A DNA stretch of 64,000 bases, taken from contig RSEH01000068.1 in NCBI GenBank assembly GCA_006503475.1, forward strand, positions 62,001 through 126,000, written 5' to 3'. Every line of letters starts with the position of its first letter. Positions within the stretch are counted from its first letter, which is position 1. This document shows, piece by piece, positions 19,986 through 29,187 of this stretch. This stretch comes from Stentor roeselii (taxonomy: Eukaryota; Ciliophora; Heterotrichea; Heterotrichida; Stentoridae). Below the pieces are notes generated by a model that worked only from the letters and a program-made list of their open reading frames with translations, was not told the origin of the DNA and did no database searches. The translations under genes were made by a program, and so were the position numbers.

Positions 19986-20327
19986 GAAATCGATAATTTA
20001 TAAGGTTAAAATAAGTATTTGTATTTCATTGAGTCGCTTTAAAGGAAGATAACTTTTAATTATAGGAAGATATTCAATCAGGATTGTTCGAAGGACAGTA
20101 TTCAGTTAATTCAGATAGTAAAGTTTAACTTTAGTATATATTACAGGTATTACTTGCAAGATTAACGATGTGATTATACTATATTCATTACCTTTTTTGT
20201 ATTCATTATTTAGTAGTTATTTCCTTATAATATATTCACAGATAAGTTATTAGGAAGACTCAGTATTTAATCCCTCATTCAAAAAAACCCTACAGTCAAA
20301 AAATAAAAAAATGTGATCAACTTAAAA
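19986..20327. other. Intergenic, 342 bp, no gene seen
   Basis: A/T-rich spacer upstream of the IQ-motif gene and downstream of the cupredoxin-like gene. No RNA gene or repeat was recognised. Confidence 0.55.
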
Positions 20328-21062
20328 CTAATAATTCTTCTGACTATCAACATTCCTATTCCACCTTTCTTCAAGCATATTTTCAATATTTTCAGCAGAT
20401 AAACTCGAGAAATATCGATTTAATAACAAGTTGATCTTGAAAGTTCTTTCAACAACCTCTAATTTACTCATTTTGTTCATATTTTCTAGAAAATTCGAAT
20501 CCTCAGAGACAATTTGAATTCTTTCTTTGAACGTATCAGGGATTTTAATCAAAGAATTTCCAGTCTTTACCTCAGAAATCAGCTTCTTCTGAATATCACT
20601 TACATTATCTAAGTTTCCTTGTGAATCTTTGCAACTATTTGATATTAAATCAAAAACCTTTTCAAAAATTTCATCAGAAGTTTGAAGTTTCTTTACAAAA
20701 TTTTTTTCTGCCTTTCTTTTAGTCTTAACAGCATTCTTAGATTTTTTTTTTCTTGAAGAATTTGATATTTGGGAGTTGTTTAATGAGTCGTTTTGATTGA
20801 TTTTTTTCAAGACAGTGATTTTTGCTGACATCCAGGAGACTTCTTTGCATTTCAAGCGAAATTCTCCAGGATTTTTGAATTTTTGGAGTATTTTTTGGGA
20901 TTGGGCCAGAGTTGATGAAAATTCCTCTGTGTAAAGTGTGTATGTGGTCCCAGTAGGAGAGAACCCTGAAATAAAAATTTGAATCTCATCATCCTGATTA
21001 ATTGTTAAGTCCTTTGGAGAAAAATCGTCGTTTTCAATGATAAGGTCAAAAACGTGAACCAT
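20328..21062 (-). CDS. Cupredoxin-fold-like N domain with basic helical tail, 244 aa
   Basis: Residues 1-85 (FDLIIENDDFSPKDLTIN, then DEIQIFISG, ending FRLKCKEVSWMSAKITVL) follow the strand pattern of small blue-copper-like domains, where a FsP..ltI..GD.V motif is common. The copper ligands (His, Cys, His, Met) are not in the expected order, so copper binding is unlikely. A cluster of lysines follows (SSRKKKSKNAVKTKRKAEK, about 104-122), looking like a nuclear or nucleic-acid targeting segment, and then helices. There is no signal peptide, which is odd for a true cupredoxin. The fold call is tentative. Confidence 0.5.
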   Translation of the reverse strand: MVHVFDLIIENDDFSPKDLTINQDDEIQIFISGFSPTGTTYTLYTEEFSSTLAQSQKILQKFKNPGEFRLKCKEVSWMSAKITVLKKINQNDSLNNSQISNSSRKKKSKNAVKTKRKAEKNFVKKLQTSDEIFEKVFDLISNSCKDSQGNLDNVSDIQKKLISEVKTGNSLIKIPDTFKERIQIVSEDSNFLENMNKMSKLEVVERTFKINLLLNRYFSSLSAENIENMLEERWNRNVDSQKNY

Positions 21063-22183
21063 TTGGAATTTATCTAAGCCATTTTCGTGAGGTTTTAACT
21101 AAAATTTTTTAAGATTATTTTCGAAGGAAAACTAAAAGTGGCTTGAACTAAGCCTTTATAAATATTTAAAGTATCTTTGAAAGATAAATTATATTAGAGA
21201 CTATAATGAAAATACATTACTTTATTATTTGATAAAAGGAGTAATTGTAAGTTGCTTATGTAAAACTGGAAAATAACTCAACCACTCCTAATTGATTTCT
21301 GTTTATTATGCTTTGCAATTCTTTATTTTGTTAGAGGTAATAGATTATTTGGATGCTCTGAGCAAAACACCAAAAAATATCTTATAACTAAATGATAAGC
21401 ATTTACTAATAGAATATTCATGATACTTTCTTCTTGTTTCGATAATTACAATTCAATAAACACTATTCCATCATCTCCATACTAATAATTCAAGTGTTTG
21501 CATATAATTCCTCAAAAAACTTATTATAACTTTAAAAAAATTGATTAAACTTAAAATTCCAAACGCTTGCCTATCTACCAAAAAATCTTTGTTAAATATT
21601 AAAACTATATAAAATGAATTTATTTTAATATATATAAAATATAAACACATCTCAATAATCTATTTGAGTAAAAAGATATGATAAATTTTTCAGAAAATAC
21701 CCAAAAAGCCTTCTGGTCATTTGCCTATAAGAAAATTTAAAAATTACCATTATTAGTTAAGTCTGTAAGTTTCCCCAGTATTTCTTGGCAAATCTCCATC
21801 AAAAGTAGCTTTTTTTTCAAGCGCCAATAAATTAAACTTTGAAATTCCTTGTATATTCATCATAAGCTTAACCAATTCTCATATTCCTGAGGATGGTATA
21901 GTGATACACTGCATCTCAAATTAAGGGTGCAAAAGATTTTCCTCATAAAAGAAAAATGAAGTTGAAGCTATAATAAGTATTCTCTGCAATGCGGTTACAC
22001 TTAAGGGTGCAGTTCTTGAATGGCTTGAAATCAAATCAATATAATAGAATCTAATAAAATCATTTAATTATTCAAAACTAATTTCCTTAACTACATCAAT
22101 AAATCTCTTCAAGCGAAAAGATAACTTATCTAAAACATTCAGAAATTCGAAGATATTAACCTAAAAGGCCATTCTTTAACTCT
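21063..22183. other. Intergenic, 1.1 kb, no gene seen
   Basis: The longest gap in the window. It is A/T-rich, with no coding frame of note. An 11-bp word TTAAGGGTGCA occurs at 21921 and again at 22001, exactly 80 bp apart; otherwise nothing is recognised. Both flanking genes are on the minus strand, so this holds the cupredoxin-like promoter. An unrecognised non-coding RNA cannot be excluded. Confidence 0.5.
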
Positions 22184-23527
22184 CTAACTTAAAAAAGTTT
22201 GTCTTTTCTTTTTAGCCAGAATGTAATTTCGAATAGCACAAGCAATGATAGCGACTACAACTAAAGCAACGATAACAACAAGAATAATAGCCCACAAAGG
22301 AAACTTATTATCTTCACTTTCCACATCATTATCCAGACAGTCCTCGATGTAACTCTTATCATTCACATAAACACTCCAGATATAAAAATTCGAATCTCCA
22401 TTGAGAGGGTGAGTAAAATTCATATTTCCACTCATAAAATTATGAAACTGATTCGCGACAACCCACAAAGTTTTCTTTTCATTATCAAAAGCGAAAGTAT
22501 CAGGCCAGACAAGTTTAGTATCATTGATGATAGGTTTAAAAACATTAAACTGGAAGTTCTCAGCATTAGGTTTAATATCAGCCTGTAGCAAGATGCTATT
22601 TAATTCCAAGGAAGTAAGGTAAAGTCGTCCATTCCTCGACGAGACAAGTCCTCCACTGGCGCTGAGTTTATACCCGAGTTCAATGACGTGTTTTTCTGGA
22701 TTACTTTTTTCGTCCTTTAAGTATTCAGTTCTTATAGCGTAAAGGGTTCGACTAGTGAGAGGAGTATAGTAAATAGTTTTTTTACTGCATGACAAGGCTA
22801 TCCCGTCAAGTCCTGTCTCGATTGGCTTGTCTTGGTTCACTTTTGTTCCGTTTACATTCAGCCACAGGCTCAGGTCGGGCATGAATGATGGAGCTTTTTC
22901 CATCAATCTTCGGGTTTCTCCTGATTTCGTGTTTACTACTATAAATGCTGGAGTCACTCCGCTTGAGTCTGCGATGTACACCCAATCGTTATTCACGTCG
23001 ATTACTAGGTCGTTTAGGAAGGAATATGTGGGGTTTATGTATTTGTCTAGAGGGTAGTCTTTTATTTTCTTACCTTTGCTGTTGTACTTTCGCAGCTTTG
23101 CTGTTCCTGGAAACCTGACTCCTGCCACTGTGCCCATGTCTAGCACCCACAAATTATCATCAAGGTCAATTTCAAAGCCCATGACCGACTTCAAACCATC
23201 AGGATTATCCACATCATTTTCTTTATGACTAGGAAAAGGACTCAACTGAATAACATGTTTCGACGATCCATCCTTATTCAAAACATTCAAAGTCGAGTAA
23301 ACATCCTCCTTGAGTCTAGGAACCGAAATAAAAATAGTTCCTTTAGAGTTGATTTTAATCCCGACAGGCATATGTTTTGTATAGTTGTCCGAATGCATGT
23401 AACTGTTGTACTCTTCCTTCGAAGTGAAAGTAAAATTAAGCCAGTCCGCCTTATATTCAATTTTAGGTCCATTCGCCATGACTTGCCCAAGTACGACAAG
23501 CAACAAAACAATCAAATTCTTCGCCAT
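22184..23527 (-). CDS. Yellow / major royal jelly-type membrane protein, 447 aa
   Basis: Signal peptide MAKNLIVLLLVVLGQVMA (1-18), a long extracellular beta-propeller domain, a TM helix (about 412-434, FPLWAIILVVIVALVVVAII) and a short basic cytosolic tail. The propeller has yellow/MRJP features in order: HMPVGIKINSKGTIFISVPR, VMGFEIDLDDNLWVLDMG, SFLNDLVIDVNNDWVYIADS, TGLDGIALSCSKKTIYYTPL and LVWPDTFAFDNEKKTLWVVA. The family is best known from insects, with scattered fungi, bacteria and protists, so its presence here is notable. It has many N-glycosylation sites. An upstream in-frame ATG at 23572 adds 15 residues before the signal peptide; 23527 is preferred because of the signal peptide and the TTTAATA context. 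A ligand-binding or surface role is inference. Confidence 0.85.
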   Translation of the reverse strand: MAKNLIVLLLVVLGQVMANGPKIEYKADWLNFTFTSKEEYNSYMHSDNYTKHMPVGIKINSKGTIFISVPRLKEDVYSTLNVLNKDGSSKHVIQLSPFPSHKENDVDNPDGLKSVMGFEIDLDDNLWVLDMGTVAGVRFPGTAKLRKYNSKGKKIKDYPLDKYINPTYSFLNDLVIDVNNDWVYIADSSGVTPAFIVVNTKSGETRRLMEKAPSFMPDLSLWLNVNGTKVNQDKPIETGLDGIALSCSKKTIYYTPLTSRTLYAIRTEYLKDEKSNPEKHVIELGYKLSASGGLVSSRNGRLYLTSLELNSILLQADIKPNAENFQFNVFKPIINDTKLVWPDTFAFDNEKKTLWVVANQFHNFMSGNMNFTHPLNGDSNFYIWSVYVNDKSYIEDCLDNDVESEDNKFPLWAIILVVIVALVVVAIIACAIRNYILAKKKRQTFLS

Positions 23528-23601
23528 TATTAAAGCATCCAACTCTCTCAAACTAACCCAGAAACCCACCATCCTTTCCTCTCACGACAATCAAAATAAT
23601 T

Positions 23602-25419
23602 ATGGCTGAGAATCAAAGTCCAGACCTTCCAGAGACCTTCCAAAGACTTTCATCGAATTTATTCAATACCGAAAAATCGCTGGTGCTTCTCCGAGAAGCG
23701 CTTCCAGTAGAAAAGCAAGAAACCTTCACAAAACGAATTCAAAGTCTGTCATCAGACCGAGTGGCTTTCTTAACAACTCAAAAGTCTCAGTCTCCAGATC
23801 AAAACACTTCAGAGGCTGCAAGACTTCAAGAGCGACTCATCGAGACCTTGAACGAAATGGTCTCTGAAGTAGTGGAAAACGCTGAAGTCCCTAATTATAG
23901 CGAGTTAGAACCTGTCACCCTGGCTTTAAAGAGATCGAAAAATTCCACTCGCGGCATGATCACTGGAAACTTTCAGGAAACTATTGAAACTATGGACAGG
24001 ATTTTAACTGTTGGAGAAAGTTTGATTGTTCAGGGTTATCAAAAACTTTTTATTGATAATTTGTCGATGAAGGATAAGTTGCAGGCTGTGATTGATGAAA
24101 GACAAAATTTACCGACTTGTAGTAAACCTTTGGATACTCTTGTGCTTAAACAGAAGTTCTGTGAAAAACAACTGGGGTGCTTGTTGAATTTGTTGGAAGA
24201 AGCGAATACTTTGACTGATTTGATTAATAAATTGCAGGATTTTGATAAAAGACAGATTCAGTTTCAGCAGGCTTCTCAGGTTACTACGGAAGCAATGAAG
24301 AAGTTCTTTTATAGGTCTGATACTAGGAAGACTAATGAAAGGAGAAGGACTTATTTGTCGGTTAGTTATGCTGATCCTTCAAATTCGAGAGAGGGACTGG
24401 ATATTTTAAGGGATCAGATTAATAGTGTCATCAGGAACTTGAATAACCTCTGCGACATGGAAGATGCTAAAGTCCGAACAGTGAAGCGTTCCGACCTAGG
24501 TGACGAGTGCGAGAGAGCCTACGACGAAGCAATATCTAAATTCGAGGAAGAAAAAGAGTTAATAAAAAAGACTCTAGGAATCCTAGTAGCGATAGAAGAC
24601 AACCAAGTCGACCTTGACAAGTCCGACCAGTTCATCGAAGACCTTCGTCTTCCAGAAGAGTCTCCTCAAGGCCAGCTTGACTACATAAAATTCTTCGTGA
24701 AACTCGGTCTAACCTCGATTCCCACCCGTTTAGAGCAAGCTCGTCTTTTCCATCGTCTGGTCCTTCGATTCGACCAAGACCACAGCACCTACTCCAACCT
24801 CGTCGATTCCCTTCAAAGCGAGGTGCAAGACCTTCAAACAGAGAACAAGCAACTGAAAGTCCAAGTCCAGTCAAAAGTAATCAACCAGATGTCAGAAGGC
24901 TCTCACAGTCTTCAAGAGCTCATCGAGTTGCAAGAGCACTTAAAACGTTCCATTCAAGAAGAACTGGAAAGTCAGGTCCGCAAGCCAGTTAATGAAATCG
25001 TCTTGACTAGTCACGCAGTCGGCAGCCTGCTGTTAGAGATGAGTCCTGATGATGACTTGAAGATGAGGGTTGAAGAATTCGAGACTGAATACGCGAAAGG
25101 GTCAAGTCTTGTTGATTTAGTCGATCTTGCAGGGAAACAAACGGCTTGGGTCTTTAGAATCGTCAGCAAACTTGGAAGGCTCAATGAAGCACTGGTACAT
25201 TCAAATCTTACGAACCTTAAAAAAGCTAGAAATTTGAGAGAAGGACGAGAAGGGATACTTGGAAGGCCTAGTGAATTTCCTTTGGCTACTATGGATAGGG
25301 TACTTACTGATATGATCAAAGCGTACATGGCAGGGCTTGATGAGAGGAAACCAGGAATTGACTCGGTCGTTCATAAGCAGGCGGTTTTATCTCGTTTGCT
25401 TAGAGAGTATAAAAGTTAG
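23602..25419 (+). CDS. Helical/coiled-coil protein of unknown function, 605 aa
   Basis: Not recognised. The protein is almost entirely alpha-helical, with coiled-coil stretches at about 300-340 and 395-455 (YSNLVDSLQSEVQDLQTENK). It has no signal peptide, TM segment or catalytic motif. The start ATG has the local consensus (AATAATT before it), and the divergent yellow-type gene begins 74 bp away. Codon usage switches sharply near 24440 from T/G-ending to C/A-ending codons without a change in predicted structure. A cytoskeletal or scaffold role is a guess. Confidence 0.75.
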   Translation: MAENQSPDLPETFQRLSSNLFNTEKSLVLLREALPVEKQETFTKRIQSLSSDRVAFLTTQKSQSPDQNTSEAARLQERLIETLNEMVSEVVENAEVPNYSELEPVTLALKRSKNSTRGMITGNFQETIETMDRILTVGESLIVQGYQKLFIDNLSMKDKLQAVIDERQNLPTCSKPLDTLVLKQKFCEKQLGCLLNLLEEANTLTDLINKLQDFDKRQIQFQQASQVTTEAMKKFFYRSDTRKTNERRRTYLSVSYADPSNSREGLDILRDQINSVIRNLNNLCDMEDAKVRTVKRSDLGDECERAYDEAISKFEEEKELIKKTLGILVAIEDNQVDLDKSDQFIEDLRLPEESPQGQLDYIKFFVKLGLTSIPTRLEQARLFHRLVLRFDQDHSTYSNLVDSLQSEVQDLQTENKQLKVQVQSKVINQMSEGSHSLQELIELQEHLKRSIQEELESQVRKPVNEIVLTSHAVGSLLLEMSPDDDLKMRVEEFETEYAKGSSLVDLVDLAGKQTAWVFRIVSKLGRLNEALVHSNLTNLKKARNLREGREGILGRPSEFPLATMDRVLTDMIKAYMAGLDERKPGIDSVVHKQAVLSRLLREYKS

Positions 25420-25437
25420 TTAGTTAAAAAGTTTCAT

Positions 25438-26355
25438 CTAGTCAACTAGAATGCCTTCCTTCCAATGACCCTGGGATAATACACCGTTTACACACTGGGT
25501 CCCGGCTCCGTGTCTTTTTCCATTTATCCACTCGCCTTCGTAGAAGTTTTGACTGTTGACCTGGAGTTTTCCATGTCCGTGCTTCTTGTCTTCTAAAAAA
25601 TCACCTTCGTACCTTCGCCCGTCAGGCCAGGTGAGTATTCCTTTGCCAGTCATTTGCTGGTTCGAAAAGTGCCCCTTATAAACTCTTCCATCAGCCCAGA
25701 CCAAAGTTCCGATTCCCTGAATTTTTCCATGTTCAAAGTCCCCTTCATAACTAGAGCCATCAGGCCAAATAAAAATTCCCTTTCCATGCCTAAACCCATT
25801 CGAGTAGGATCCTTTAAAAGACGACCCATCAGGCCAGTGTTCTTCTCCATTTCCATGTTGCTGGTCTTCTTTCCATTCACCTTGATACCACGCTCCATCA
25901 GAATGATAATAAGTCCCTTTGCCGTTTGCTTGATCGTCTTTCCACTCGCCTTCATAAGCATCGCCATCAGCATGAATAAGCCTTCCCCTTCCATTTGCCT
26001 GGTCATTAGCCCAAAAGCCTGTGTATTTCGACCCATCAGGCCAAATGTAAACTCCTTTGCCTACTTTTTTACCTGAAGAAACATGCCCGATGTACACCCA
26101 GCCTTCTGTTGAAAAAAGAGGAAGAAAAGAGTCTTCTGGACCTGACTCGTTCGCGCCGTATGTGAAAGGACCTAATTTTTGCTCTGAAAGTTTCACTTTT
26201 TCGTTCCAGCTCTCGTGGGTCTCTTGAAGGTAACTTGATTGGTTTAAGGCTAATGGCTTTGAGGATTTTAAGAGGAAGTCTTGGTGGTGGATTATGTCGC
26301 AGTCTTCTAGACGGGAGTCTGATGGGTTTGAGTAACAGGAACAGGATGAGCCCAT
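25438..26355 (-). CDS. Acylated MORN-repeat protein, 305 aa
   Basis: About ten MORN repeats run from residue 90 to the end, each with the Y.G.W/F..G..G.G....DG pattern (for example YTGFWANDQANGRGRLIHAD and YEGDFLEDKKHGHGKL). The N terminus MGSSCSCYS is a classic dual-acylation signal: Gly2 for myristate and Cys5/Cys7 for palmitate. This fixes the start at 26355 rather than the in-frame ATG at 26379. MORN proteins bind lipids and organise cortical membrane-cytoskeleton junctions; plasma-membrane or ciliary-membrane attachment is inferred. It is divergent from an EF-hand gene with only 42 bp between the ATGs, and convergent with the coiled-coil gene (18 bp). Confidence 0.92.
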   Translation of the reverse strand: MGSSCSCYSNPSDSRLEDCDIIHHQDFLLKSSKPLALNQSSYLQETHESWNEKVKLSEQKLGPFTYGANESGPEDSFLPLFSTEGWVYIGHVSSGKKVGKGVYIWPDGSKYTGFWANDQANGRGRLIHADGDAYEGEWKDDQANGKGTYYHSDGAWYQGEWKEDQQHGNGEEHWPDGSSFKGSYSNGFRHGKGIFIWPDGSSYEGDFEHGKIQGIGTLVWADGRVYKGHFSNQQMTGKGILTWPDGRRYEGDFLEDKKHGHGKLQVNSQNFYEGEWINGKRHGAGTQCVNGVLSQGHWKEGILVD

Positions 26356-26397
26356 ATTTGAAAAAACGTTTAGAACCATTTTGGATTAGGTTCATAA

Positions 26398-27381
26398 ATG
26401 TTTTGCTGTGGGACTAAGAGTATCAATACTCATATTGATAGGCAGGTAAATAAATACTCAAGTCGTTATAGATTCACCGAAGCGAAACTCAAGTTTTACG
26501 TAGAAAATTTCTCCAAAATCGGTAATTCCAAGTATTTCACAAAAGAACAGTTCCGAGAAAACATGGGTCTTCTCGGTCTAGAAACAACCTGTTTAATATC
26601 TGACCGTATCTTCAGTGTGATGTGCAAAAGAAGAAGCTACGTTACATTAGGTAGCTATTTAGAATACATGGACATCCTATTATACGGAAGTCCAGAAGAA
26701 AAAGCAGAGCAAAGCTTCAAACTAATAACAAACTCCGACTCCGACGGGATCACATACGAAGATTTCGTTGAATGGTTGGTAAGCATGTGGAAAATGTACA
26801 ACTCTTTAACAGGCTGCGAAATTAACACTGGCTCAGAAGTAATCGAAAAGTACTTCAAAGAACTTGACCGCAACCAAGACGGCATCGTCGATTTAAATGA
26901 ATACAAAGAAGCCATGTCTGAAAATAAAAATTTGTATGAATGGTTCGAATTCGCTAATCGAGGCATAAAAAATGAAGATGATGATGAAGACGAAATTGAA
27001 ATGGACCTCTGGGCATATGAAAAAAGTTTAAATATCATTGAAAAAGACCTGAAAGATTGCATTGAAATTCTCAGAGGGAATCGAATTTCACTTGGACTCA
27101 GTCAAAATTCTGCATTTCAAAGATACTCTAATCGAATTTCTCAAGGTATATCAGATTTCGATCATTCTGATTTACATGAACCGAGGAAAAACTTTGGAGA
27201 TAAGGACTTGCCTGATGAGTTTGATATGAATGAGGACACTGGAATCGATTTTGTCGATAAATGCATTTTTGAAATACTTGCAAAGGTCAAAGAATTAAAA
27301 GGAGACGAAGGAAATAAAGAAATGAATGGAGGAGGTAGTCATAGAAGATCTCTTTCTCAGTCCTCAGTATCATTCACCTGA
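26398..27381 (+). CDS. EF-hand calcium-binding protein, 327 aa
   Basis: Two recognisable EF-hand loops: TNSDSDGITYEDF (about 117-129; the +X position is shifted, so affinity is uncertain) and LDRNQDGIVDLNEYKEA (about 158-174; canonical D-N-D-I-D-E layout). A degenerate EF pair precedes them, giving an overall layout like calcineurin-B or neuronal calcium sensor proteins. The N terminus MFCCGTK has cysteines that could be palmitoylated. A C-terminal acidic helix and Ser-rich tail (SHRRSLSQSSVSF) look phosphorylatable. The stop is TGA. Divergent pairing with the acylated MORN gene suggests co-expression at membranes, which is inference. Confidence 0.88.
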   Translation: MFCCGTKSINTHIDRQVNKYSSRYRFTEAKLKFYVENFSKIGNSKYFTKEQFRENMGLLGLETTCLISDRIFSVMCKRRSYVTLGSYLEYMDILLYGSPEEKAEQSFKLITNSDSDGITYEDFVEWLVSMWKMYNSLTGCEINTGSEVIEKYFKELDRNQDGIVDLNEYKEAMSENKNLYEWFEFANRGIKNEDDDEDEIEMDLWAYEKSLNIIEKDLKDCIEILRGNRISLGLSQNSAFQRYSNRISQGISDFDHSDLHEPRKNFGDKDLPDEFDMNEDTGIDFVDKCIFEILAKVKELKGDEGNKEMNGGGSHRRSLSQSSVSFT

Positions 27382-27431
27382 TCAAATAATTATCTTCAGT
27401 AGAATTGAGAACTAAATTCTATTCTAATAAA

Positions 27432-29150
27432 ATGAACTCACGAAAAAGTACTTCAAAAGCAATTACTCTCTTATCCCATGAAATCCAGATACTCGACTCA
27501 GAAGCCCTGCCTTTAAAAAACCCAATTTTCAGTCTCACCACAATAAACCTCGAAAAGTCCTTAAAACATCGAAAATCGCTTCCAAAACGTTCAGTTCTTT
27601 CGAACTCTATGACAGTCCCAACTTTTTCCAAAACTGAAAAAACTCCAAAGCCTGTAACTGACCCATCAAAAAACCTTAAAAAATTCTCAACAATTGACTG
27701 GAACGATTTTCTTAAAAGTAATTCATACAAAGGAAATATTGTCCCACTTCAAAAACCTTCTGAAAAAATTCAGGAAAAACTTCAGGAAATCGACTCGAAA
27801 ATTAACAGCGAAGCAAACAGCACCCAAGACACGATTTTTTTCAAAAGTATCAAAAAAATTGACCGGTCAGCAAATATTGAAGCACATTTGCAAGAAATTA
27901 AAGGTTTTACCTTGACAAAAAAGGAAACTTTCAATGAAATTCATAAAAATTTCTTGGAAAAAAGTAAAAGATTTGAAGATTTAAGTAAAATTCTTGATGA
28001 TTTAGAAGCTTTTGACGTGGAAACCAAAAAAATCGAAGATCATTTGGAAAATAAAAAAGGGTTTTTAGAGAAAGTGAGAAATGACTTGCTTTATGAGAAC
28101 TCTTATAGTGAGACTTTGAAGATGATGTTGAAGAGAAGCAGGGAATTACTGGATAAGGAGATTTTTCCTATTAACGGCAAGAATCAGGAACTTTTTCGTA
28201 TTGGGCTTGAAATTAAGAAGGAAACTAGGGACTTGAAACAAGTGCAGTTTGAAGAAAAACAACTAATGAAAAAGTTCAAAAGACTTAAAAATGATTTAAT
28301 GGTTGAGAAGGATGAAAAAACTCAGGGACTTGATTTTATGTTTAAAATTTATGAGGATCAGCAGAGACTTAAAAAATATTTGGAAATTGAACACAAAAAA
28401 CATGAACTGTATGAAAAAACTAAACAAAATAATGTCAAACTTCTGGAATTTGAACAGAAAATTGCTAGACTAAAAAAACACAATATTTTAAATAAAGAAT
28501 ACTCGAAGCTTAATAAAATGCTTGAACATCAGGAAAGGAAATTCAGGACTATACAAAAAATAACGAATAGCTCTAAAATAGAAGATGTTCTGCCTTATTT
28601 CGAGTACTTACAAGATATACAGAATAGCCTTCAGAGAACTCTTGAAGACTCGTTGAAAAAAATCGACCATCTAAAAGAAGAAAAGAAATTAAAACTCCTT
28701 GAATACAACTCTTTATTTACCGTGAGTTTCGACACAGAAGCCGACGAACAACTAAAAAAAATGACTAAAAAAGGTCAATCCCAAGAAATCCTACTAAAAA
28801 AAAAAGAACTAGAACTCGAAAAACTAAATCAACTTGTCCTATCCGCCATGAACACCCTGAGTCGTCTTGTTTTTCAACTAGCTGAAGAATCAGACGAAAT
28901 CCTTTCAGATCGAAGAAAGCCGAGCGCAAGACAAAAGTTATCAGAAGACAAATCATTAAAAGTCCAGCAGTCAAACATAAACTACTTGCTTGGCTTTTGT
29001 TGTATTAAAATAGAAAAAATAATGGAAGCGATTCAGTCACATCAAAGTGTTTACTATATCGAGTCAATAAACACCGACATGAACTTCAAGTCACCTCCTA
29101 ACTTTTTAAAGCTTTTAAACATCGTGAGCCGAAAAAAAGCTTCAGAGTGA
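27432..29150 (+). CDS. Coiled-coil protein of unknown function, 572 aa
   Basis: After a basic, Ser/Lys-rich N terminus (about 1-100) the protein is nearly all coiled coil (about 140-480), rich in Lys/Glu heptads (KKTRDLKQ-type and LKKEELELEKLNQLV-type runs). A C-terminal helical region contains INYLLGFCCIKIEKIMEA. It resembles CCDC-type axonemal or basal-body proteins in composition, but no family is identified. The ATG at 27432 is used; the upstream in-frame TTG is not a start. It ends with TGA, 37 bp from the convergent kinesin stop. Confidence 0.75.
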   Translation: MNSRKSTSKAITLLSHEIQILDSEALPLKNPIFSLTTINLEKSLKHRKSLPKRSVLSNSMTVPTFSKTEKTPKPVTDPSKNLKKFSTIDWNDFLKSNSYKGNIVPLQKPSEKIQEKLQEIDSKINSEANSTQDTIFFKSIKKIDRSANIEAHLQEIKGFTLTKKETFNEIHKNFLEKSKRFEDLSKILDDLEAFDVETKKIEDHLENKKGFLEKVRNDLLYENSYSETLKMMLKRSRELLDKEIFPINGKNQELFRIGLEIKKETRDLKQVQFEEKQLMKKFKRLKNDLMVEKDEKTQGLDFMFKIYEDQQRLKKYLEIEHKKHELYEKTKQNNVKLLEFEQKIARLKKHNILNKEYSKLNKMLEHQERKFRTIQKITNSSKIEDVLPYFEYLQDIQNSLQRTLEDSLKKIDHLKEEKKLKLLEYNSLFTVSFDTEADEQLKKMTKKGQSQEILLKKKELELEKLNQLVLSAMNTLSRLVFQLAEESDEILSDRRKPSARQKLSEDKSLKVQQSNINYLLGFCCIKIEKIMEAIQSHQSVYYIESINTDMNFKSPPNFLKLLNIVSRKKASE

Positions 29151-29187
29151 AGATTGTGTTCAATTATTAATTAAACATTAATGCAAG

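Noticed and set aside
25654-26076. 140-aa plus-strand frame opposite the MORN repeats
   Set aside because: Repetitive antisense translation of the MORN units; no independent coding signature.
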